Below are positions 11,566-21,800 of a stretch of 64,000 nucleotides of DNA, in pieces. A program made the position numbers and the translations under genes. The notes beneath the pieces were generated by a model, which worked only from the letters and a program-made list of their open reading frames with translations, was not told the DNA's origin and did not search any database. The number at the start of each line of letters is the position of its first letter. The first letter of the stretch is position 1. This stretch comes from Bryum argenteum (Eukaryota > Streptophyta > Bryopsida > Bryales > Bryaceae), in assembly GCA_037043015.1 (NCBI GenBank), contig CM073326.1:11726345-11790344 (forward strand), written 5' to 3'.

Positions 11566-12372
11566 TAAAACAGTGATGCCTTCTCCATTGCAACACCAAA
11601 TAGAAATTGCTCCTCCAACTAAACTCCTGGCATATCTTTCATTATTACTACATCGGCGGGGATGCCACACCTAAATTCGAGACGCAATTAAATCTCACAA
11701 TAAAATCTCTACTCATCCTTATCTCAATAGACGAAAATCCGCTTAAGTAAAGGAATGAGAGAATGGAGAGTCAGAGAGCAGAGCGGAGCGAGACGATCTT
11801 GAGAAAATCAAAGGCATCGAACTAATAAGCGCTTAGAGTTGGCTCTTACAGGAGGATCACCGATACCGCAACCAAAATTACACCGCCTCACGTTCTCGCG
11901 TCGTTGCTAACCCTAAATCAGGGTTCTCCTGTTGCGCTCGCTCGTTTAAGTGCTTAAAAATGCTAACAGCAGCTTTCAATATGAGATTCGACCCTAGCTC
12001 TCTCGATTGACTACCCCAAGTGCTTGATTCTCTCTTCTTCGCACCTCTAATCGCTCCGAAAGTGGACAGGAATCCTCGATTTTGATTGCATTGAAATGCT
12101 CAATGTGCAATCTTCAAAACGTGCAGAATCTCAAAGTGCAGAATCCGAATCCTTCTCAATGGATTGGAAATGAGAAGTTGGAAGCAGATTTTAGGGTTTC
12201 GGAACGGGGAACGAGGAAAGCGAAGTGTCAGCGTGCAGTAACTGCTGTGGTTTTTCGGGGTCCTTCCGTCGGTCCCTCGAACTTCTATATTCTACCATAC
12301 CTGCCCGCACGACAACATATCTTACGTACCTGCCCGCACGACAATTTCTCTTCCGTACCTGCCCGCACCAGA
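11566..12372. other. Segment between 47-bp direct repeats, no gene
   Basis: No supported coding sequence. The right end (about 12293-12369) carries three copies of TACCTGCCCGCAC(gacaa) spaced about 30 bp. Confidence 0.4.
12293..12369. repeat. Three-copy ~31-bp tandem repeat (TACCTGCCCGCACGACAA)
   Basis: Three successive copies of the 18-mer core separated by 12-14 variable bases; the last is cut by the start of the second 47-bp direct repeat. Confidence 0.7.
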
Positions 12373-12419
12373 CTTTTGATGCGCTAATAGTGTCCATTTA
12401 CCATTAGATTGCATGCACA
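12373..12419 (+). repeat. 47-bp exact direct repeat, copy 2
   Basis: Identical to 11519-11565. It lies just downstream (minus sense) of the donor of the small basic-protein exon, where a second exon would be expected by comparison with MULE copy 2. Confidence 0.9.
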
Positions 12420-12447
12420 AATAAATTTCAATTGGTTTTGCAAATAC

Positions 12448-12825
12448 CGTAGGTTCATCCTCCCGAGAGTTCTCTTCGTCGTAATTCTCAAAATCCAGAC
12501 TGTCAGTCCTTGGACGAGAACCGTTGAAGCCTTGATCTGAGGACTCCGATGACATTAGTGCTCGTTCAAATTCGTCCATCTCGGACACCGCTCGCAAACT
12601 ATTGGATCGCCCCCGATGTCGCAATTTATATGGTGAGTCCGCAGTACATGGAACCCGTCCTCTACAATTCTCCAAGGTCTTCATCTCCGTGTTTGCACTT
12701 GTTTGTTTTCGCATAGCGCTGCGTCGAAGTTGTTTCGCCCCGCTGAACTTTGTGCTTCCCCGTCTTTTCCTTCTTTTCTGACCTACGTCGATACTACTTT
12801 CAACAACTAGTCCTGCCTCCTTCAT
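12448..12825 (-). CDS. Small basic/acidic protein of the MULE (RRGSTKF family), first exon
   Basis: ATG at 12825; exon ends at a donor ACG-GTATTT at 12448 (126 codons). The start is a basic block GQKRRKRRGSTKFSGAKQ; the rest is serine/acid rich (SSESSDQG, DFENYDEENSREDEP). The equivalent gene in MULE copy 2 (51448-52185) aligns from the same ATG: 16 residues to the basic block in both, then KKRRGGTKF. The gene lies head to head with the transposase, sharing about 0.6 kb of promoter region. The second exon present in copy 2 is not found here; the 47-bp repeat and intervening segment sit in its place. A MuDR-mudrB-like accessory role is only analogy. Confidence 0.6.
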
Positions 12826-13422
12826 GTGGACGTTTCCGTCTCTACCTTGTTCTCTAGAGCAAACAAAATCACAAACAATAAGCGCATCAAGAAATTCAAA
12901 AACAAAGATCGTGCAAGAGATTAGGTCCTGGAACTTATTTATATCTTCTTAACTCTAATGTTCCCTGGTTTCATCCGTTCAACAAGGCTAGTCACATGCC
13001 ATGTTGCGCTTCTTATTTTTATCGAAGCCGTCTTTGATTGTACTTTACACACGATCATTAATATTAGACTTGTATTATACTTGGATTAGTTCCCGACTAT
13101 CTCTTACTATAGTGACAACGGATCCCATTTTTGCTTAGATTGGGTATTATTATGGTGGCAAGTCGGTTTGGGTTTTACGGCGCAATTATGAACTCGGTGA
13201 CACTTGAATTTAGCGGACTCAACAAAGTCTTTGCTATTTAAATTCAAACCCCGACACATCCTAATTCTTCTTTGATTAGTAAGTACCAACATGTTATGCA
13301 ACGATTTGTTAACCCCGAAATAATTAGTCATTCTCGCAACACTAACTCTCAAACTCCATGAAAGTACGTCCCCTCTCTTCGTGCATCTTCTCTAGCTTTC
13401 ATTTTCTTGCCTCCAAAGTGCA
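12826..13422. promoter_or_regulatory. Divergent promoter region of the two MULE genes
   Basis: About 0.6 kb between the start codons of the small gene and the transposase. The corresponding region in copy 2 is about 0.55 kb. I place no individual TATA box or start site. Confidence 0.4.
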
Positions 13423-16400
13423 ATGGCCTCGTCTAGTGAAGCTGCGTCTACAAAGAAATATGATCGAAATCGTGCGGCGGTTTAGGATTGCCGCTTCTTC
13501 TTTGTCCGGATAATGATGGTCTTCTGCGTATTCCTCCGATCGCTTATCTATTCGGTTTGGATTTGACACCTCATCCTTGTGGCTCGAGCGAGATGTCCTT
13601 GATCCAATCACTCATGAGCTTCAACATGCCGTGGTTGTCAAAGGTGTCAATGATGGAGATGGCCATGAGGTATACCATCTATTCCCGGAAAGTATAAACT
13701 CTATGGTCACACTACGTCGTCATGGAGGCTTCTACGATTCTAGTCACTCCACGCCAGTCTTCAACTTGTACTATAACTACGCATCCTCAAGTTCGTGTCA
13801 AACTAGAGCCCAGTCTTTGTCATACTATTGATTTGTCAGAGTCATCAGATGATGAGATAAACCGAGTTGTCCGACAAACTAAGCCCCCTGTTAAATCAGT
13901 GTCTCCATCCACTAGCTCCCATGACTCACGTCATTCTCTCCATTCTCCCTCGCTACAACTATCCATTCCAAAGAATTATACAAACATCATAGACTCCCTC
14001 CGCAAACTAGCCAGTATGCCAGGAAGTAAGACGATCTTGAAGAAGATCAACTATGATGCTATCCGATCTGTCAAAGTTGACTTTCTACCTCCCCAGTTTG
14101 ATGGAAATGTCCTTTTCATCTTCCCTCCCGCTCCTGCTGCTGCTGTTCAGAGAAATGCTCGCTCCATGGAAGGGATGGATAAGCGATATGATGGTCACGT
14201 GTGGACTAAGACCATGACCACCAACATCTCAAACATGCTTGGATTATCTTTCCGGTCCTCTACCTGTGTTGGCCACCTCAAATGCGTCAACAACAAGTGC
14301 GATTACTTGGAGCGGACAGAGAGAGCTTCAGCAATAAACGAGACGGAATTTGAAGGAGCCTCCAAGGACTCATTCTTGATTGGATTCCGTCCACCAGCAG
14401 GATCAACCATCGTGTGCAAGATCTGTAAGGAGCCTCCAACATGCATTTTCAATTGTGATGCCAAGATATTCTATGTTCACGGCGCAGATAACCAAGAACG
14501 TGCTTGCATTCATCTGGGAGAACATCAACATCCCGTCAAGATTGGAGACGATAGAGGGGTGAAGTTCACTATAGACCAGCTTATTCAAGAGCACGTTGAA
14601 CGTACACCACAGGCTACTGTCTCAAATATTGTTCTAGAGACTAGCAAAGAGTTGCTTGGCAACTATCTTCTTCGTACTGAGGAAGAACCACATAAGATTC
14701 TGTCCTTGCAAGAGTTGGAGCCTGTCTTCGAGAGCTGCAGAGAGCTCAATTCCCCCAGCTTGAAGAACCGTGTCTACTCGTTTCGATATCTCCGTAGATA
14801 CGGTGTCATGGACGGTATTACGAAGCTCAGAGGCCTTAGCAATTGGGCGTACGTGCAGCGCAGCATGTTCCCTGGCCAAGGCGATGACGGAGACAAAGTT
14901 TTCATCTTCAAATTGTCTGAAGTCGGTCCCGGTAGTGGGGTGGATCTTGTCCGCAAAATGCAACCTAGTGGCCCCCTTGAAGACGCATGGATCATGTTCG
15001 ACCATGTCAAACGCGTTGCCAACTGGACCACGATGGCTTGCCACGTTTATGAATCCCGTTACAAACGCGCGTCCACGACCATTGCATCTTTGTGATTTTG
15101 ATCCGAGGATCGAGAAGCACAAATCTTATTCGGAAGAATCTCAATCATGTCATGGCCAGACACGGGGTTGCTAAACCTCAATTTCAAGGCTTCATGGCGG
15201 ATAGTGCACAAGCCAATTGGAATGCCGTACGGATTGTCTATGGCAGTGGAGATCCCAACATTCCAATGGACGGTCGTGAACGAACATGCTTATTCCATTG
15301 GGTACAATCAATGGAAAAGCATACCAAACAGTACATAGTTCACAATTTGCAAGATCAAAATAGACGTCTGTGCACACAGTACAAGGATGCGGATTCCTTG
15401 GCTGAGGCTGAAACAAGGTTTATGGCTATCCAAGCATGGTGGGCATCCTCCGGAGCAACTTCTTCCACGGACTTCGTTCTTTGACGTTCGCTTGGATTCG
15501 GCATTACCGTTATCGACAATGGGGGCTTCATGGAATTGGTATGTTTTCTACCATACTATCTATTGATGAATACTCGTACATATGTCTTTGTATTTAACAG
15601 TAATCATTCATTGTCTTATATTTATTCTGTTTTGCTCATTGTAGGAGAAACGATTCACACCGGAAGAAATCGCCGAGATGCCGTCCTGTAATCTTGCAGA
15701 GACGGTCCACAATAAGTGGATGCAAGCATCCGGAAAGAAGGGTGGGGATCTATACGTGGCAGCCGTTGACGACTACGTGCGGGCGTTTCTGCAAGTTGTT
15801 GGATATTACCAATTTACCAAAGGAGGTGTTACTGGAAATGGACCAAGCCAAGAAGAATTACGTCTGAGGAGTGCCCAACGACGTGCACACCGTATAGGAG
15901 ATCCTTCCTTCCTCAACAAGGCGGTCCTAGAGATGCCAGGAGCTGAAGTGTTTTGCACCAGGGAGTCTCATCTGGAAGGGGAGGAAGTATTTGGTTCCCA
16001 AAAACGTCGTGCTCATCTCCCGATTGGAGCTGAAGAAGAAACGCATCGACCTGATACCGTCAATTTCTCCCATCCTCGTGTGGGGAGGAGGATCACAAGA
16101 GCTCGCACAACTACCCTTCCACCAATCGATGAGACTCCGGAAGATGTTCAGGATGTTGCTGCTACACACGGAGCCCTAGCCGGAGATATTCTTCGTGTGA
16201 CTGCCGTGCATGAATCGAAGGTCAACGAAAGGCATTGGCATATTGCCCGACTTTCAGCCTTCTCTAGCAAAGCTTGTTGGGCGCAGATGGCTGTGACAAA
16301 AAAGAAGTGCGAGAATCGACTTGTCCAGAACAGGAAAAGCACACCGGTACCAACCTACTTCGGTATTTGGCGCCACTACAAGTCCCCCGCTCCAGAATTC

Positions 16401-17105
16401 ATGCAGTTCACTTTCTGTCCAGACGATATTGAGAGGTGTGTGAAGGGATCTCGCCACAAGTGGATTCAGCCCTTCTCGAACACGATTGATCGTCCACCAA
16501 TCCCTACTATCTGGCCAGTCAAGATTGGTACCAAGCTCACCCTTCCAGAGATCCTTGCTCTTGAGAATGCAGGTTTTCAGCTCCCGCAGAAGGAAATTGT
16601 GCCGCCCAACCGCCTTTTCAACAATGCCCCTCCTCCTCCTCAAGACTACTCAAATGTCCCTATTCCACCCAATCCAGATGTTTTTCCCAAGTCCAGGAAA
16701 TCGAAGAATATCCGTCGAGCTTTGACCGGCCCCTCTCCAAAGCAAAATCTGAATATTGGTTCGGCAGCAGCAATGAAGGCAACCATTCTGAAGATGACGA
16801 TGATACCTCAACCAGGATTTGGCTGCGTGATTCGCTTGCAGTCAGCACCAAGCCCGACGGAGTCCATATACGATGTGGTCATCAGTTCGTTTCCAGATTG
16901 CACCTGTGAAGCATTCAAGGCTACTATGTCAGAGTTTGGTAGAAGAGGGAAGCATTTCAAACCGTGCAAGCATTTATACTACATTTTCTTAACCGTATGT
17001 GGTTTTGATCCTGACGTGAATCTGTTTATCCACGCACCGACCTTCAGCTTCAATGAGGTCAAGTTAGCATTGGAGTCAGGCATTCTAGCACATGCGGTTG
17101 CCTAA
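13423..17105 (+). pseudogene. MULE transposase with SWIM zinc finger, copy 1 (frameshifted)
   Basis: By alignment with copy 2 (52737 onward) the start is ATG 13423 (MASSSEAAS), but the first 300 bp are broken by a TAG and shifts. A long open frame covers 13722-15095, with MEGMDKRYDGHVWTKTMTTN, a Cys-rich region (CKICKEPPTC; RACIHLGEHQHPV) and AWIMFDHVKR. The frame then shifts twice near 15090-15130 into the DDE-type region (NLNHVMARHG, GFMADSAQANWNAVR, RTCLFHWVQSMEKHTK) and breaks again near 15482. A GT-AG intron at 15539-15644 is shared with copy 2. The last exon (15645-17105, intact) starts EKRFTPEEIAEMPSCNLAE and ends with a SWIM finger: DCTCEAF...FKPCKHLYY. MULE transposases cut and paste through an RNase H-like DDE core; this copy cannot encode it in one frame as read. 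Confidence 0.8.
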
Positions 17106-17517
17106 GTACCATTTAATTAGGTATCATTACCTATAGGCCATATGTAGGCATATATTGATACATCATTGTACCTGTATACGCTTTATTCCCATACTAATCA
17201 ATATTTATATATTATAGTAAATATGCAAGTCCACTTATATATTACTATTTTTGTAATTATCAATATTATTCGGCTTGCTCATTGATTTTAAAGTGGTTCA
17301 CGTGTAAATACTTTGTTTCTATGCTTCTGAAATGCTACAATCAATATACAAAATATGTGGTTATAGGTCCAAAAAACCACGGTAATAGGCAGAAATACAT
17401 AATATTCTTGGGAATATTCTGGGAATATTCCAATAAATTCCAAATTTCCGCTCTCCAACCCCTCAAATCACCGCTCACCGCTCTCCGCTCATGCCCTAGC
17501 AACGCTCAAACATAAGC
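17106..17517. repeat. Right subterminal region, inverted repeat and TSD of the large MULE
   Basis: AT-rich 3' region with CCACGGTAATA and GAATATTC-type motifs also seen near 61873-61925 in copy 2. The terminus 17473-17507 (GCTCACCGCTCTCCGCTC, ATGCCCTAGCAACGCTC) is the inverted partner of 3199-3233, followed by the second TSD copy AAACATAAGC at 17508-17517. Confidence 0.75.
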
Positions 17518-17560
17518 TTTTCTAGGGTAAAAACCAGAACAATACCACTGATAAAAGAAT

Positions 17561-18064
17561 TTAAGGCAAATTCTTCCCACTGATTCGGTCCTGATTCCAC
17601 ATATATGGAAGATTACGGCTCAAGAGCATATACAACTCTGAGTCCTTCGATAGTTCATTATGCGTGGGTCTACGATGGCGCATAGTCTCGGCAAAATTTT
17701 CAGGACCGTTCAAATGCACGGAAAGACATATCTCGCCTATCCTCTTCAAGAAGTCGGACTTTGGATCCTCCGGACAGGAATGGTTCCACGGAACAGAGAA
17801 AAGTGTGTTCTTTGTGGGAACCGCAATGCAAGTCTCGGGCTTGGAATCGACAATGAGCAAGTTGTCGTCATTGAAATTGGCACCCTTCCTAGGATACAAA
17901 CCGTCGAGGATATTTTAAGAGGATGGGATTTGTCGTGCGGGGTACTTGGCGAATGCGTAATTCTTCAACAAAAGATTATCGCATTGGTTGGAAGCCAAGA
18001 CAAGTCCGAGCGTCGACTTGGAGAACAAAAAGGAGCAGAGTCCATGGACAACCTTAGGATCTAG
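17561..18064 (-). pseudogene. Unrecognised protein fragment interrupted by a stop
   Basis: Two abutting minus-strand stretches look coding: one with HGLCSFLFSKSTLGLVLASN and AFAKYPARQIPSS then TAA, and directly after it YPRKGANFNDDNLLIVDSKP through PWNHSCPEDPKSDFLKRIG to GKNLP and TAA at 17561. The frame appears continuous apart from the stop near 17922. I do not recognise a family. It lies just outside the MULE right end and downstream of the second ParB-like gene. Confidence 0.3.
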
Positions 18065-18893
18065 GGTACTCCAGGCGTGGACGTGGCAAAACAAATTTAG
18101 TAAGCGAAGGAACCTGTCAACCGGGACGACGGTGAGACGACCCTCCCGGCAACTAAGGTTGGGACGGTGGCGGAAAACACCGGAGGATTATTAGGATCCG
18201 GAAAGGACAGGCACTCTGCAGGCGTTGGGGTAGACACAGAGGCCATCGAACATAGAACCCCGTCCAGCTCCAACATCACATTCAACCACTTGGGCTTGGA
18301 CCGTAAAAGACTGCGGGAGATATGCGTAATGGGTAGCTCGGGTGAGATACGTTGTTTGGGATGTTTGGACGGTCCGCACTGCGATGAGGGAACACGTAAC
18401 AATGGCAAATGGTATTAAAACAAGAGGGTGTGTACCTTGCAAAATCTTTCAAGTATGCAAAGAATCGCCAAAGATTGAGTCTTGAACCGCCACACCCGAG
18501 AGGTAACATGAGGTGGTTGGTGGGGATTTTGAAGCAATCGGACGGAACAAGGTATTGAAGGGGGCACGATAGAAAAGGACGAAGTTTAGGGCCTTGTGAT
18601 GAGAAGGACTTGACTCACTTTGAAGATAAAAAGTGATGTGAAATAAAAGAGTCTCAATTTTATTGAATGATGTTTCAATAAGTACAACGATTATAATTGT
18701 ACTATGTACAAAAAGCGAAACAACATCCAATAATTCGGAGACTACTCGTCGACCTACTCGCCGCCATCAGTGCCGGACTCCTGTCAAACAAGGAGCGCCG
18801 GCTTTAAGATTACTAAATGCGAAAACTTCAAGAGATGAGGGAATAGCAGAGCAAGGAAAGGATAATAACTAACCTCTGGATTTACCGGTGAAG
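18065..18893. other. Between fragments, no supported gene
   Basis: Several short overlapping frames on both strands, none with a domain or splice pattern I can defend. Confidence 0.3.
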
Positions 18894-21800
18894 TTATGGC
18901 CGTCTCAGTAGCAGCCACGGGAGAGTCAAGGGTAGGAACAACCCGGAGCCACGGGGGGAGTGGCTGGGCGTCGGCGCTGCCTCAATCGGGACTTCATTCT
19001 CTCTCGCCGGCTTCTCCAAAATCTCGAGGGGTATGGGGCGGGGTGCGATCTCCGTTTCAGCAACAATAGGAGGCTGTGGAGGCGCGACGATGGCTGGTTG
19101 TGCAGGCGCGACGATGTGAGGATGTGGAGGCGCGACGATGGCTGGTGGACTCGCGTCACAAATGCTGAGGCGAGGTTGATCGGGGTTGATGGAGGCAATG
19201 GGTTTAGGATAACTAGGCAGTTGGGATAAGATATTCCCGAATGATTGAAACATCTGCTCCATCTTGTCTAGTGCCATGCGGGTTTCGGACTGGGAGCTCA
19301 GGAATGTGGACTCCAATCTGTCCACTCGAGCATTCGCAGCTGCAATGTCTGCTAACCTTTGCCTCTCTCTCTCCGCTTCTCTCTCTGCTTCTTCCTTTGC
19401 CTTGCGAGCCTTCTGAGCCTCCTTCTCTTGCCGCTTCTGTGCTCGCTTCTGATCCTTCGTGAGCAAAGGGGCGACAACTTCCACTTTCACTGGTGGTTGT
19501 GAAGGCTCTCCTTCCTCCCTGAGCAGAGGCATGACAGGAAGAAGAGGATCATCCTCAGCCCTCAAAGGCTTTGGAGAACTAGGCTCTTCCGAGAAGTCAT
19601 AAAACCGGACTACTTTGGTATCCTCCGGCTCGTCCTCGGCCTTCCAAACACCTTTCACTAACCATTTGTCATACTTCCCCTTCTCAATCTGCCTCCTGGG
19701 AGGGCTCTGCGGGCCCTGGGGAGAAGGCGCCAAAGTAGTCTCCTCCTGGGATGGATCAGGAGCCACCTCGTCGTCTAAGGTCATGGCCGCGAGATCAGCA
19801 TCATCAGCTTGGTCATCGTCATCCCCGTCGCCATCGCTCGCACCCTCAACATCGTCATTGTCTGAGGAGTTAGAGCTGTCGGATGATGATGCATCCCGCG
19901 GCAGACGCTCTTGCCCAGGTTCTTCATCGTCTTCGCCAAAGATATCCCGGTAGATGCCATCGTTCGAGTTCTTTGAACGAACCTCCCTCCGAAACCCCGG
20001 GGGTGGAACCGTGTGCTGAACTGGAGTCACAGCGGCCCCAATATCGACGACCCCAGGAGACTGCTCGTTTAGCTCGAGTCGAGCTAAATCCTCCTCCGAT
20101 GGAGGACCACGACGCAAGCGCCGGAGGGGGGGGGCTCTCAATGTCCTCGACGACATCGCAGGCCCCATAGTTGGCTTTGAGCGCCCTCCGTGCTTGAGGC
20201 ACAGTAGCGCTTCTTGACCGAGAAGCCTCTCCAGCTCGCGCCTCAGAAGAAGAACGCTTGGTAGATTCGCGCGGAGGGGCGCGTGCTGTACCGCGGCCAT
20301 GAGGCGCAGAAGACCGAGCTCGACCGCTTCCACGACCCTGAGGGGGAGCACGAGCAGTACCACGACCACGAGGGGGAGCACGAGCAGTACTGGACGGAAT
20401 TGCCATCGCAGCCCAGTCGATTGCGGGAGGAGACACCAGAGGAACAGCTGAATCCATGGGGAATTCATCCCCGCCGGAGAAGAAGGACCACCTTCATCTT
20501 CATCCTCGTGCTCAGAAGCGGAAGAGTCGTCGCTTGCATGCTGGGTGGTCTTCTTCTTAGACATCCTCTTCTTTCCCTTCCCTGACCCTTCAGCAGAACG
20601 CTTGGGACCGCGATTAGCTTCTGGATTTACGTATGCTGCGACGTTGATATCGTTGTAGTCCAGATGTTGATAATCCGTCGCAGCATTCGTATAAGCCTCC
20701 TTCTCGGTCTCGCTTATAACAACAAATGTCTCAGCCTGGCACATCTGTTTTAGAAGGAGAGAGAAACTTATAAGAAGACTAAGACGAAATAGCTCGACTC
20801 GAGCTAAAAGGCCATGGACAAAATACATGATGAATAGATTTAGGCATGAGAGTGTTTAGCTCGACTCGAGCTAAACGAGCATGAGATCGTTTAGCTCGAT
20901 TCGAGCTAAACGAGCATGGGATCGTTTAGCTCGAGTCGAGCTAAACGAGCTTGTGGAATTCAAGTTGAAGGAATGGTGCAATGTACTTACAATTCCAGCC
21001 AACATTGGCTTTGTGCCACCCATAATCGATAGAAACTTCCCTCCCGGAGATGAAAACATCTTCAGCACCCGACAGTAGAACTCCAATCGGAGCTCGGTGT
21101 CACTGAGACCAAGGTCGTGTTCTCTGTACGCGCCGGGCTTCGAATAGAGGGGCAACTCAGGAGCGTAGAATACAGAGGGTATCGCATCCAACACACTCTG
21201 AGCATGGCTGCTCTTCTTGACAAGAAAGAGGAGGGGGAGCAAGTGCTTCTCTGAAGCTTTTCCCTCTGCAATGTCGTTGAATCGCTCGTTGCTGGCCGGC
21301 ATGTAGTTGGCTGCCTTGCGAGAGTACTCGTCTTTCAACTTCTTGTCGACGTAAACCATTGCCTGGCAGTTACGGTCGACGTTGGAGGTGATGAACATCC
21401 AAACCTCGAGATTCTTGATGTGAGGATCGGTCACGGTGTCTGCCCACACATCAAGGAATTCTTGAAAGTATGGACTCTCCGTGTCGTCCACTCTACTTCC
21501 ACTCCCCGGGACAGCTCGCAAATCAATCAAGCCTAAATCACACTTGCTAGATTGGTTCCAGGCGTAGTTGTTGTCCCAAATCCCGAATTTGAACTCGGAA
21601 GAGTAAAAGAGCCGCGTGTAAACAATCGGTGCAGGAGGTTCAAACGTCTCTTTGACATCCAGGAACTTCTTGAAGAACTCGGCTGCATATTCCGATATCT
21701 CTGCTGCACTCCTATTCTTCGTCTGCTTTTGACGGTAGAGGGTGAAGAACGAGTCGCCCGGGACGGAGAGAAGCATGGACATAGTCTGACGAGTCAGATT

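Larger units (their letters stand above)
3199..17507. mobile_element. Candidate 14.3-kb MULE carrying a ParB-like/methyltransferase gene
   Basis: Bounded by the inverted repeats and 10-bp TSD described at 3189-3280. It holds a MULE transposase (13423-17105, plus), a divergent small basic protein gene (about 12448-12825, minus), a further exon at 11102-11368 (minus), a hairpin repeat field (8.8-10.8 kb) and a multi-exon ParB-like/DNA methyltransferase gene (3855-8048, minus). The right terminus is independently supported because copy 2 of the element ends in a recognisably similar sequence at about 62044. The size is large for a MULE. Either the methyltransferase gene is cargo, or other elements have inserted between the transposase and the left end. 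Confidence 0.6.
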
